From Bacteroidales bacterium (lineage in GTDB: Bacteria; Bacteroidota; Bacteroidia; Bacteroidales; UBA7960), in NCBI GenBank assembly GCA_012521995.1, contig JAAYLH010000009.1:54947-118946 (forward strand): a DNA stretch of 64,000 nt, written 5' to 3'. Shown here in pieces: positions 31,453-39,658 of this stretch. Both the position numbers and the translations under genes were made by a program. Under the pieces are notes generated by a model, which was not told where the DNA came from, searched no databases, and worked only from the letters and a program-made list of their open reading frames with translations. Numbering within the stretch: the first letter of the stretch is position 1; each line of letters starts with the position of its first letter.

Positions 31453-32694
31453 ATGAAATTAATCCGCCGTACCTACAGGCTTTCCCTTTTGTGGCTTTTG
31501 CCCGTGCTGCTTTTGGGCAGTATTTTTGTTTTTTTCATGATCAACTACGTTGTTTATGAGGAAACTGACGAGTTTTTGATCTATGAAATGAACCGCCTGG
31601 TGAGTTTTCATAGAGAGTACAATGACCTGCCCGATTTTCATATGGTTTCTGATATTCTTGAAGATGTGGATTATCCCGAGCCTGTTTTTAAGGACACCCT
31701 GTTGCTGGAATCCGGGGATAATGAAATGGTGCCTTACCGGGAGTTGTATTTTACAATTGACCACAGAGGGAAAAAGGTGACCCTGGTGTTAAGGCACCTT
31801 TTGGTCGGCGAGGATGATATTCTGAGGGGCACCCTCCTGATCGTTGCAGGACTGGCTTTGTTGGTGGCCATTACCTTCCTGCTGATGATCAAACAGGTGT
31901 CGGGAAAGATTTGGAAGCCTTTTTACCAGACCTTAAAGACCATCAGGGGCTTTAAGATCAATGAACCCGTGCCCGCCCTTCCTGTAACAGGGATTGATGA
32001 GTTCAATACCCTCAATACCACCGTGGAAGGATTCCTGAAAAAGATCAGCACCGACTATAAGCGTACCAAGGAGTTTAACGAGAATGCCTCCCATGAATTG
32101 CAGACCCACCTGGCGGTAATTCGTGCCAACGCCGAGTTTTTACTAAATGAACCGGAGGCCGAAAAACCGGATGAAAAGCATCTTCAAGCCATTTACAATG
32201 CAACAGTAAAACTTTCGCAAACACAGAAGTCCCTCTTGCTTTTAAGCAAAATTGGCAATCAGGAATTCAATAATCCGGTGGCCCTTGACTTGGGTGAAGT
32301 GCTTAAGCAGTCGCTGCAATTGTTCAGGGATGCTGCGGAATTGCGGGATATTTCCGTGAGGCAAGACATTGGAAAATGTACGCTTCAAATGGACCCCGGC
32401 CTTGCAGATGTCATGGTCAACAACCTGGTAAAGAATTCGGTGAAGCACAATGTAAAGGGTGGGTATATTTCTATCCTGCTTGAGTCTTCCTCTCTAACGA
32501 TTGAAAACAGTGGGCATTCCCATGAGGGTGAGCCCGAGACCCTGCTGGAACGCTTCAAAACAGGCACTAAGGGGAACCTGGGAATTGGTCTGGCCATTGT
32601 TAAACAGATCTGCGATTTATACAAGTTTGACATTTTGTATCGCATTGAGAAAGAAAATGTGCATTTTATAAAAGTTTCCTTCCCCAAAGCCTAA
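31453..32694 (+). CDS. Sensor histidine kinase
   Basis: Two TMs; NENASHELQTHLAVIRA H-box; NNLVKNSVKH N-box; GNLGIGLAIVKQI. Confidence 0.92.
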   Translation: MKLIRRTYRLSLLWLLPVLLLGSIFVFFMINYVVYEETDEFLIYEMNRLVSFHREYNDLPDFHMVSDILEDVDYPEPVFKDTLLLESGDNEMVPYRELYFTIDHRGKKVTLVLRHLLVGEDDILRGTLLIVAGLALLVAITFLLMIKQVSGKIWKPFYQTLKTIRGFKINEPVPALPVTGIDEFNTLNTTVEGFLKKISTDYKRTKEFNENASHELQTHLAVIRANAEFLLNEPEAEKPDEKHLQAIYNATVKLSQTQKSLLLLSKIGNQEFNNPVALDLGEVLKQSLQLFRDAAELRDISVRQDIGKCTLQMDPGLADVMVNNLVKNSVKHNVKGGYISILLESSSLTIENSGHSHEGEPETLLERFKTGTKGNLGIGLAIVKQICDLYKFDILYRIEKENVHFIKVSFPKA

Positions 32695-32818
32695 AACTCC
32701 AGTTTTTCTCCAGAATCGTGTTTTAGTTTTGTCCTGGAATTACAACAATCCAAGTATTCCGGGAGGAGTCCTGAAAATCCCCAAAAGAGAGTAAGGAATA
32801 AAAAAAAAGAGAAAATAA

Positions 32819-33244
32819 ATGAAGAAAATATTTTTGCTTGTCGTGGCAGGCGTATTATTTGCCAGCTGTGAAAAAGAAACGGTTCTTCCAATGGGTGAAG
32901 TGCCTTCTGAAATTACTTCCTATACTGATACTCATTTTCCTGAGCATCCGATTGTCCAGGTGGTAAAGGACAACGACGGGTTTGAACTCACCTATGATGT
33001 TTTGCTGGAGGGGACTATTTCCCTGGAGTTTAACCGTAAGCGGGAAGTGATTGACATTGACTCGCCATTCAGACTGCCTGATAGTGTCATTCCTCAAAAG
33101 ATTCTGGATTATGCTTCAGCCAACTATGCGGATTATTTTATTGTTGGCTGGGGAATCGACGACCGCAATCAGCAAGTCAAACTGAACCATGGACTGGAAC
33201 TTGAGTTTAATATGAGTGGTGATTTTATTCGTATTGACGATTAA
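32819..33244 (+). CDS. PepSY-like domain lipoprotein
   Basis: Lipobox FASC; repeated ...FELTYDVLLEGTISLEFNRKREVIDID... units. Confidence 0.75.
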   Translation: MKKIFLLVVAGVLFASCEKETVLPMGEVPSEITSYTDTHFPEHPIVQVVKDNDGFELTYDVLLEGTISLEFNRKREVIDIDSPFRLPDSVIPQKILDYASANYADYFIVGWGIDDRNQQVKLNHGLELEFNMSGDFIRIDD

Positions 33245-33269
33245 TAATCAAAAGGAAGGAAATGAAATC

Positions 33270-33647
33270 ATGAAAAAGTTTGTAATATATATAAATCTTG
33301 CCTTTGTCCTTTTTCTTTCTTCAGAAAAAGCCTTTGGACAATACCAGGGCCCAGGGGTTTCGGGGACCTTGACAACCGTGAAAGAGGTAAAGAAGCATGC
33401 AGCACCGTTGGATCGCTCGGATGCCTTGGTGAGGGTTGAGGGGTTTATTATCAGGCAGATCAATCAGGACACCTTCGAATTCAAGGATTCGACCGGAACC
33501 GTTAAGGTGGAAATCGACCGGGATAAACTTCCCGAAAAGCCCTTTGATGAAAACACCCTCCTGATCCTGGTAGGAGAAGTGGACTATGACCTGCTGGAGG
33601 GAACGGAGATAGAGGTTGAACAGATTCTCTTCCCGGATCAACCCTGA
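33270..33647 (+). CDS. YgiW/YdeI-like OB-fold (BOF) periplasmic protein
   Basis: Signal peptide; YQGPGVSGTLTTVKEVKKHAAPLDRSDALVRVEGFI...DTFEFKDSTGTVKVEID. Confidence 0.82.
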   Translation: MKKFVIYINLAFVLFLSSEKAFGQYQGPGVSGTLTTVKEVKKHAAPLDRSDALVRVEGFIIRQINQDTFEFKDSTGTVKVEIDRDKLPEKPFDENTLLILVGEVDYDLLEGTEIEVEQILFPDQP

Positions 33648-33681
33648 CCTGCTTTCTGAGGCAATCGACCTAAAGAAATTG

Positions 33682-33713
33682 AACCGGATCTTTTTTTGAG
33701 GTCCGGTTTTTTT
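33682..33713 (+). terminator. Rho-independent terminator ending the two-component/YgiW-like cluster
   Basis: AACCGGA...TCCGGTT followed by TTTTT. Confidence 0.75.
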
Positions 33714-33758
33714 GTTCTTCACGGAAGTTTTTTAAAAATGTTAGCAATATTTTAAAAT

Positions 33759-33773
33759 ATTAACAATGTTAAT
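33759..33773. promoter_or_regulatory. TetR-type operator-like palindrome ATTAACA-A-TGTTAAT
   Basis: Perfect 7-bp arms upstream of the TetR-family CDS and next to a TAAATTTG motif (33774-33781). Confidence 0.55.
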
Positions 33774-33806
33774 TAAATTTGCAATGTTAATTTGTTGAAA
33801 TTCTTT

Positions 33807-34403
33807 ATGAAAAACAAGGATCTGCAGGAACAAAGGATGCGGGGGTATTTTATTCAGGCCACACGGGAGATATTGAAAAGAGAAGGGATAAAAGCCGTCA
33901 GTGTGCGCAATATTGCCGAACAGGCCGGGTACTCGTTTGCGACGCTATATAATTATTTCAGGGATATCAATGAGCTGGTTTTTCACAGCGTGAGTGATTT
34001 CCACGAAGAGTGCAAAGCGTTTGTGGCTGAACATACGATTAAAGAGCCACGGGGCTTAAAAAAGCTGAAGGCCTCCATTCTGGCCTATATCCGTTATTTC
34101 ACGGAATATCCGGGGATTTTTGAGTTGTTTTATCTGACCAATGGGGGTGACTTTGGGAACCGGCAGCAAACCCTTGATGTGATTTCCCATTCCCTCGACA
34201 AGGTTTGTGAAGCGGAATGGGATTTTTGTGTCGGGTATGGGAGGTTTTCAGAAACGGAAGCATCGCAGAAGAGGGCTCAATTGCGGTACGCTGTCATTGG
34301 CATGCTGACCCTTTACCTGAACAGGCTGACGCCAAAGACCTATACTGAGTTTATAAGGGAGGCCAATCAGTTGATTGATTCGGTGCTTGGGCAGGAGGAG
34401 TAG
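33807..34403 (+). CDS. TetR-family transcriptional regulator
   Basis: FIQATREILKREGIKAVSVRNIAEQAGYSFATLYNYFRDINEL. Confidence 0.9.
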   Translation: MKNKDLQEQRMRGYFIQATREILKREGIKAVSVRNIAEQAGYSFATLYNYFRDINELVFHSVSDFHEECKAFVAEHTIKEPRGLKKLKASILAYIRYFTEYPGIFELFYLTNGGDFGNRQQTLDVISHSLDKVCEAEWDFCVGYGRFSETEASQKRAQLRYAVIGMLTLYLNRLTPKTYTEFIREANQLIDSVLGQEE

Positions 34404-34435
34404 AAAGTAGGAAGTAGAAAGTAGAAAGTAAATAA
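34401..34435. repeat. 7-bp tandem repeat (TAGAAAG)n
   Basis: tagaaag-taggaag-tagaaag-tagaaag-taaataa, beginning at the tetR stop codon. Confidence 0.85.
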
Positions 34436-34474
34436 TTTTTACTTGGCCGAAAGCAAAAGCAGAATGCTGGCAGG

Positions 34475-34918
34475 TTATTTTGAAAGAAAGTTGATGATGA
34501 TGGTGAGTTGGTCTTTGAGGCGGATCAGGTCTTCCGCTTTGAGATTTCCTTTTAATAATTGACTGACCAATTGTTCGGGGATTGGGGCAGCCTGTTCCTG
34601 CAGCTGTTTTCCTTTTTCGGTGAGGTAAACCAGGACCTTTCGCTCGTCTTCCTCTGAGCGACGGCGCTCTACCAGGCCCTGCTGCTCCATTCGCTTCAGC
34701 AAAGGCGTGATGGTGTTGGTGTTCAGCACCAGTTTTTTGGCAATGTCATTCACGGGGAGTTGGTCTTTTTCCCAGAGGATCATCAAAACCAGGTATTGGG
34801 GATAGGTTATTCCCAGTTCATCAAGCAGGGGCTGATACTCGCGGGTGATGAGGCGGGAAGCCGCATACACGGGGAAACACAATTGGTTTTCAAGTTTGAG
34901 TTGATCGTACGCCATCAA
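34475..34918 (-). CDS. MarR-family regulator, OhrR-like
   Basis: LENQLCFPVYAASRLITREYQPLLDELGITYPQYLVLMILWE with Cys in the OhrR sensing position. Confidence 0.88.
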   Translation of the reverse strand: MMAYDQLKLENQLCFPVYAASRLITREYQPLLDELGITYPQYLVLMILWEKDQLPVNDIAKKLVLNTNTITPLLKRMEQQGLVERRRSEEDERKVLVYLTEKGKQLQEQAAPIPEQLVSQLLKGNLKAEDLIRLKDQLTIIINFLSK

Positions 34919-34932
34919 TAAAATTTAGGCAG

Positions 34933-34968
34933 GGATTCAATCAAATTTAAGGAAATTTGATTGAATCC
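34933..34968. promoter_or_regulatory. Perfect 16-bp-arm palindrome upstream of the OhrR-like gene (candidate operator)
   Basis: GGATTCAATCAAATTT-AAGG-AAATTTGATTGAATCC; contains minus-strand TAAATTTG (34949-34942). Confidence 0.7.
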
Positions 34969-34983
34969 TTGCGATGAAACAGT

Positions 34984-35469
34984 TTAGTTGTTGAGTATTT
35001 TCTTCACATATTTCTCAATCGCCTCAGGTTTTGTGGTGGGAGAGAACCTTTTGGAAGGCTTGCCCCTGGTGTCGATCAGGAATTTGGTGAAGTTCCATTT
35101 CACGCGCCTGCCAAAAGTTCCCCTCAATTCGCTGGTCAGGTACTTGAAGATGGGGTGAGCGTTTTCACCATTGACATCCACTTTGGAAAACATCGGGAAG
35201 GTGACGCCGTAATTGATCAGGCAGCCTTCGGAGATGGATTTTTCATCGCCCGGCTCCTGGTTGGCAAACTGGTTGCTGGGAAATCCCAAAATGACCAGTC
35301 CCCGGTCCTTGTATTTCTTGTAAAGGGCTTCCAGTCCTTCGTACTGGGGGGTGAGGCCGCATTTGCTGGCGGTATTTACTACCAGCACGGCCTTGTCCTT
35401 GTAGGCTTCCATTTTAATGTCCTTGCCCTGTATGCTTTTTGCTTCAAACTGATAAAAGTTACTTTTCAT
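34984..35469 (-). CDS. Glutathione peroxidase (Cys type)
   Basis: VLVVNTASKCGLTPQYEGLEALY; LGFPSNQFANQEPG; WNFTKFLID. Confidence 0.95.
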   Translation of the reverse strand: MKSNFYQFEAKSIQGKDIKMEAYKDKAVLVVNTASKCGLTPQYEGLEALYKKYKDRGLVILGFPSNQFANQEPGDEKSISEGCLINYGVTFPMFSKVDVNGENAHPIFKYLTSELRGTFGRRVKWNFTKFLIDTRGKPSKRFSPTTKPEAIEKYVKKILNN

Positions 35470-35483
35470 AATGCTTTACGGTA

Positions 35484-35936
35484 TTATTTGTTTTTGTTTC
35501 TGTTTCTGAATGCTTTAAAGGCCCCTGTTGACCATAAAGCCCAGGCCACCAATACGGGTTGGAAGAAAAGCCTGATGAGCCTTGCCTGATCGGTGTCCAG
35601 GCCAAAGGCATCCACCTGGTTGACATATTGTGCAATGTTTCCGGGAAAGATCAGGACGAAGAACAGGGCCACAATCCAGCCAACCAGGGCTTTCCACTTT
35701 GGCAAGAAAACTAGGGAGAGGCCCAGCGTGATTTCGGCAATGCCTGAAAGCACCACCACCAGGTCATCGGGCAGAGGAACCCAGTTTGGTACCTGGGCAA
35801 CAAATTCCAGTCGGGAGAAGCTGAGGTGGCTGATTCCGGCAAAGAGGAGGGTAAGCCCCAGCAGGATCCTCAGGGCATTCAGGATCCAATGAGTTTTGAC
35901 TCCGTAGGTCCATTTACAATTTTCTGTTATTTTCAT
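35484..35936 (-). CDS. DoxX-like family membrane protein
   Basis: Four TMs; GLTLLFAGISHLSF; GIAEITLGLSLVF. Confidence 0.8.
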   Translation of the reverse strand: MKITENCKWTYGVKTHWILNALRILLGLTLLFAGISHLSFSRLEFVAQVPNWVPLPDDLVVVLSGIAEITLGLSLVFLPKWKALVGWIVALFFVLIFPGNIAQYVNQVDAFGLDTDQARLIRLFFQPVLVAWALWSTGAFKAFRNRNKNK

Positions 35937-35966
35937 TAAGTTGTTGTTAGTTAAGATCTTTTTTGA

Positions 35967-36023
35967 TTGTGTCGTTTGCGATACAAAAGTACAAAAAAAT
36001 TTTATATCGGAAGCGATATAAAA
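35967..36023. promoter_or_regulatory. Two operator-like inverted repeats sharing TCGnnnnCGATA
   Basis: TTGTGTCG-TTTG-CGATACAA (35967-35986) and TTTTATATCG-GAAG-CGATATAAAA (36000-36023) flanking minus-strand TACTTTTG (35991-35984). Confidence 0.7.
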
Positions 36024-36142
36024 TGATTTTTTTAAGGATTAACAAAAAATTACAGGCTGATTCCTCCAAGCCCTTGGTTTGGAATTGATTCAATTGTATT
36101 TTTGTGTGATAGTTCAAAAAATCTTCAACCAAAATGATTACC

Positions 36143-36562
36143 ATGAAAAACGTTCTCAGCTTTATTATTTTACTTTTCGGGATACTGGCTTTTAGCAGTT
36201 CAGTTTTTGCTCAGCGGGGTTTTGAAGACTATGGTACAGAAGAAGGCATCCGAATTCAGTACAGCTGGGGGCGGGAAAAGATAACCAAGGCTGAGGGTAA
36301 TGCGGCCCTATCGTTGCGTTTGACCAACACCCACGATTATCCGGTGAGGGTAGTGCTTGATGTTTCCTTTTACCGCGACCACCTTGAATTGTTTGAGAGC
36401 CGTGGGAATGTTTATTGTTTGGAGGCAGGTCAGAGCCTGAGGGGTGCCCTGGCAGGGATGCGTTTCGTTGCCGAGGGTGTAAGCCTGAGTGATGTCCGGG
36501 AAGAATGGTTCTCTTGGGAGGTGGCAGAAATTACCGTAGAGGAGATTTCGGGCTGTAAATAA
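36143..36562 (+). CDS. Secreted hypothetical protein
   Basis: Signal peptide (MKNVLSFIILLFGILAFSSSVFAQ) and protein-like open frame. Confidence 0.6.
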   Translation: MKNVLSFIILLFGILAFSSSVFAQRGFEDYGTEEGIRIQYSWGREKITKAEGNAALSLRLTNTHDYPVRVVLDVSFYRDHLELFESRGNVYCLEAGQSLRGALAGMRFVAEGVSLSDVREEWFSWEVAEITVEEISGCK

Positions 36563-36632
36563 TCGGTTTTATGGGTTTTTGGGCTGTCTTTCCCCCTTCA
36601 AAATGCTTAATTTTGCAAGAAAAAAAGCTGTC

Positions 36633-38648
36633 ATGAGCCTACCTGATTTTCATCGTGTCATTTTGCAGGGCATCCCCGAAGAATTGCCTGCTTCCAAACC
36701 CTTTGATCCGGGGGTTAACCACGCGCCCCGGCGCAAGGATTTATTGAGCCTTACTGAGAAAAAGCTTGCTGTGAAGAATGCCTTGCGTTATTTTCCCGTA
36801 AGGCATCATGCAATGCTGGCGCCTGAGTTTGCCAAAGAACTGGAAGATTATGGGCGGATCTATATGTATCGGCTTCGTCCTGATTATCCCATTACGGCCA
36901 GGGATATTGATGCTTTTCCGCACCAGAGTAAGCAAGCTGCTGCCATTATGCTGATGCTGAGTAATAACCTGGATTACGCTGTGGCCCAGCACCCTCACGA
37001 GCTGATCACCTATGGAGGCAATGGGGCTGTTTTCCAGAACTGGGCCCAGTACCTGCTGACGATGCAATACCTAGCCACGATGACCGATGAACAGACCCTT
37101 GTGCTTTACAGCGGGCATCCGATGGGCTTGTTTCCCTCGCACAGGGAAGCCCCGCGGGTGGTGGTCACCAATGGGATGATGATTCCCAACTATTCGAAGC
37201 CGGACGACTGGGAGCGCTTCAATGCATTGGGGGTGACCCAATATGGTCAGATGACAGCAGGATCGTTTATGTATATCGGGCCCCAGGGCATCGTACATGC
37301 CACCACCATCACCGTGCTCAATGGAGGGCGGAGACTGCCAGGCAGCGATGGCAGCCTGGCGGGAAAAGTATTTGTGACAAGTGGGTTGGGGGGTATGTCC
37401 GGGGCCCAAGCCAAAGCTGCCGTGATCGCAGGGGCCATAGGCGTTCTGGCAGAGATCAACCCCAAGGTGACGAAAATCAGGCATGAACAGGGCTGGGTTG
37501 ATGAAGTTTATCACGATCTGAATACCCTGGTAAACCGTATTAAAGAAGCGAAGCGTCATAAAGAGGCGGTAAGTCTGGCATACCAGGGTAATATCGTTGA
37601 CCTTTGGGAAAAGCTGGCGAAAGAAAATGTTCACATCGAACTTGGATCAGACCAGACCTCCCTACATAATCCCTGGGCAGGGGGGTATTACCCTGCAGGG
37701 CTCAGCTTCGAGGAATCAAATGAGATGATGTCCAAAGACCCTGTGGATTTTAAGGAGCACGTCAGGGTTTCACTGATCCGCCAGGTGAATGCCATCAGGC
37801 AGATGACCGCAAGGGGGATGTATTTCTGGGACTATGGCAATGCCTTCCTGCTGGAAGCGGGCAGGGCAGGGGCCAATGTGTTCAGAGAGGACGGCACTTA
37901 TATTTACCCCTCCTATGTCCAGGACATAATGGGACCAATGTGTTTCGACTACGGCTTTGGGCCTTTCCGCTGGGTATGCACTTCCTCTGACCCCAAAGAC
38001 CTTCAACTTACTGATCAGATTGCTGCAGAAGTCCTTGAGAAGATGATGCAGGAAGCCCCGGAGGAAATTCGTCAGCAACTGGCAGATAATCTTTTGTGGA
38101 TCAGGCAGGCTGAGGAAAATAAACTGGTGGTGGGTTCCCAGGCCCGAATCCTGTATGCCGACAGCGAGGGGCGCATCCGCATTGCCAAAGCCTTTAACCA
38201 GGCTATTCGTGACGGACGCCTTAAAGGACCTGTGGTCCTTGGGCGTGATCATCACGACGTGAGCGGCACGGACAGCCCTTACCGGGAGACCTCCAATATT
38301 TATGACGGTTCACAATTTACCGCTGATATGGCTGTGCAGAATGTCATCGGCGACAGTTTCAGGGGGGCCACCTGGGTCAGCATCCACAACGGCGGTGGGG
38401 TTGGCTGGGGCGAGGTCATCAATGGGGGATTTGGCATGCTGCTCGATGGCACACCGGAGGCTGACCGCAGGCTGGAGTCGATGCTTTTCTGGGATGTAAA
38501 TAACGGCATTGCCCGCAGGAGCTGGGCCCGAAACGAAGGCGCCATCTTTGCCATACAACGTGCTATGGAAGTGGAGCCCCGATTGAGGGTGACCCTTCCC
38601 AATATGGCCGATGAAAAAATGATTGAAAGTCTCTTCAAAAAAGAATAG
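36633..38648 (+). CDS. hutU: Urocanate hydratase
   Basis: TSGLGGMSGAQAKAAVIAGAIGVLAEINP; GRDHHDVSGTDSPYRETSNI; VSIHNGGGVGWGEV. Confidence 0.92.
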   Translation: MSLPDFHRVILQGIPEELPASKPFDPGVNHAPRRKDLLSLTEKKLAVKNALRYFPVRHHAMLAPEFAKELEDYGRIYMYRLRPDYPITARDIDAFPHQSKQAAAIMLMLSNNLDYAVAQHPHELITYGGNGAVFQNWAQYLLTMQYLATMTDEQTLVLYSGHPMGLFPSHREAPRVVVTNGMMIPNYSKPDDWERFNALGVTQYGQMTAGSFMYIGPQGIVHATTITVLNGGRRLPGSDGSLAGKVFVTSGLGGMSGAQAKAAVIAGAIGVLAEINPKVTKIRHEQGWVDEVYHDLNTLVNRIKEAKRHKEAVSLAYQGNIVDLWEKLAKENVHIELGSDQTSLHNPWAGGYYPAGLSFEESNEMMSKDPVDFKEHVRVSLIRQVNAIRQMTARGMYFWDYGNAFLLEAGRAGANVFREDGTYIYPSYVQDIMGPMCFDYGFGPFRWVCTSSDPKDLQLTDQIAAEVLEKMMQEAPEEIRQQLADNLLWIRQAEENKLVVGSQARILYADSEGRIRIAKAFNQAIRDGRLKGPVVLGRDHHDVSGTDSPYRETSNIYDGSQFTADMAVQNVIGDSFRGATWVSIHNGGGVGWGEVINGGFGMLLDGTPEADRRLESMLFWDVNNGIARRSWARNEGAIFAIQRAMEVEPRLRVTLPNMADEKMIESLFKKE

Positions 38649-38701
38649 TTTGGCAGGAAATTTGACATTGTGAAGGTATGCAACCACAAAAACACTTTGT
38701 C

Positions 38702-39124
38702 ATGAAATCACATAAGGCCCTGTTATTCCTCCTTTTCATCCTTGCTGCCGGGTTTTTAACCAGCTGTATCGACGATATTGACGATCCTTTTGCTGATCCC
38801 GTTGATAAGTTTCTGGGCAGTTGGAAAGCCACCGAGACCAGCACCCTTTACGGTCCGGGATATGTGTATGACGTGACCGTTACGAGAAACACGGCTAACA
38901 GTGTCGAGATCCTGATCTCTAATTTTTACATGCAGGGGGTTCAGGAAAGGGCAAAAGCCCTGGTCAATGGCAATACGCTCACCATCGTTGAGCAGACCAT
39001 TTGCGACGGCACCATCACCATTGAAGGGAGCGGCAAGTATGTTTCTGAAAAAATTGAGCTGACTTACACTGCCCTCGATGGGGCTGATCTGGACCATGTA
39101 ACGGCCACCTATACCCGCAGGTAA
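38702..39124 (+). CDS. Hypothetical lipoprotein
   Basis: Lipobox FLTSC; ~140 aa beta-rich protein. Confidence 0.6.
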   Translation: MKSHKALLFLLFILAAGFLTSCIDDIDDPFADPVDKFLGSWKATETSTLYGPGYVYDVTVTRNTANSVEILISNFYMQGVQERAKALVNGNTLTIVEQTICDGTITIEGSGKYVSEKIELTYTALDGADLDHVTATYTRR

Positions 39125-39132
39125 GTTGCGGA

Positions 39133-39606
39133 TTATTCCAGAAATAACTGGGGCCCATCTGCATTGAGTGAGTCTTGGCTCAGGCTGTCTGTCTTTGTTT
39201 GGGCTTGTTGGCGTTCCAGAAGAAAACCTTCATGTGCAGCTTCTGCTTCCGACATTTTTATGCTCAGACGATTCAGTATCTCTTCGTGTATCTTCTCCAT
39301 ATCCTCGGGGTGAAGCAGATAACAATCCATGGCTCCCTTAAACTCTTGGTAAGTGACTCCGTGTTTAGAAAACACCCCTGCAAAAAAATACTCAACAGAG
39401 TCCCGGGTCTGCAATAAGGTATTCTGGCGGTTGGAAAGATACCCTTCCATTAGGTAGATGTCGGTCAGGATATCGGTAACCTTTTCAGCGGGCAGGATCT
39501 TGTGGCAGGACTCACGGTCGGGGGATCGAAAGAATCCACAGGAGCCCAGGATCATGGCCATAATGATCATGATAGAGAAAGGTTGCAACACATACTTCTT
39601 CGGCAT
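39133..39606 (-). CDS. DUF4296 domain-containing lipoprotein
   Basis: LGSCGF lipobox; KVTDILTDIYLMEGYLSNR...VEYFFAGVFSKHGVTYQEF. Confidence 0.8.
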   Translation of the reverse strand: MPKKYVLQPFSIMIIMAMILGSCGFFRSPDRESCHKILPAEKVTDILTDIYLMEGYLSNRQNTLLQTRDSVEYFFAGVFSKHGVTYQEFKGAMDCYLLHPEDMEKIHEEILNRLSIKMSEAEAAHEGFLLERQQAQTKTDSLSQDSLNADGPQLFLE

Positions 39607-39658
39607 AAGGAATTATCGTTTTGGGGATTTGCTCTGTCCTTAGACTTATTGCATTATT

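Noticed and set aside
34984-35469. Selenocysteine glutathione peroxidase
   Set aside because: The active-site position is translated as Cys (SKCGLTPQY) with no in-frame TGA.
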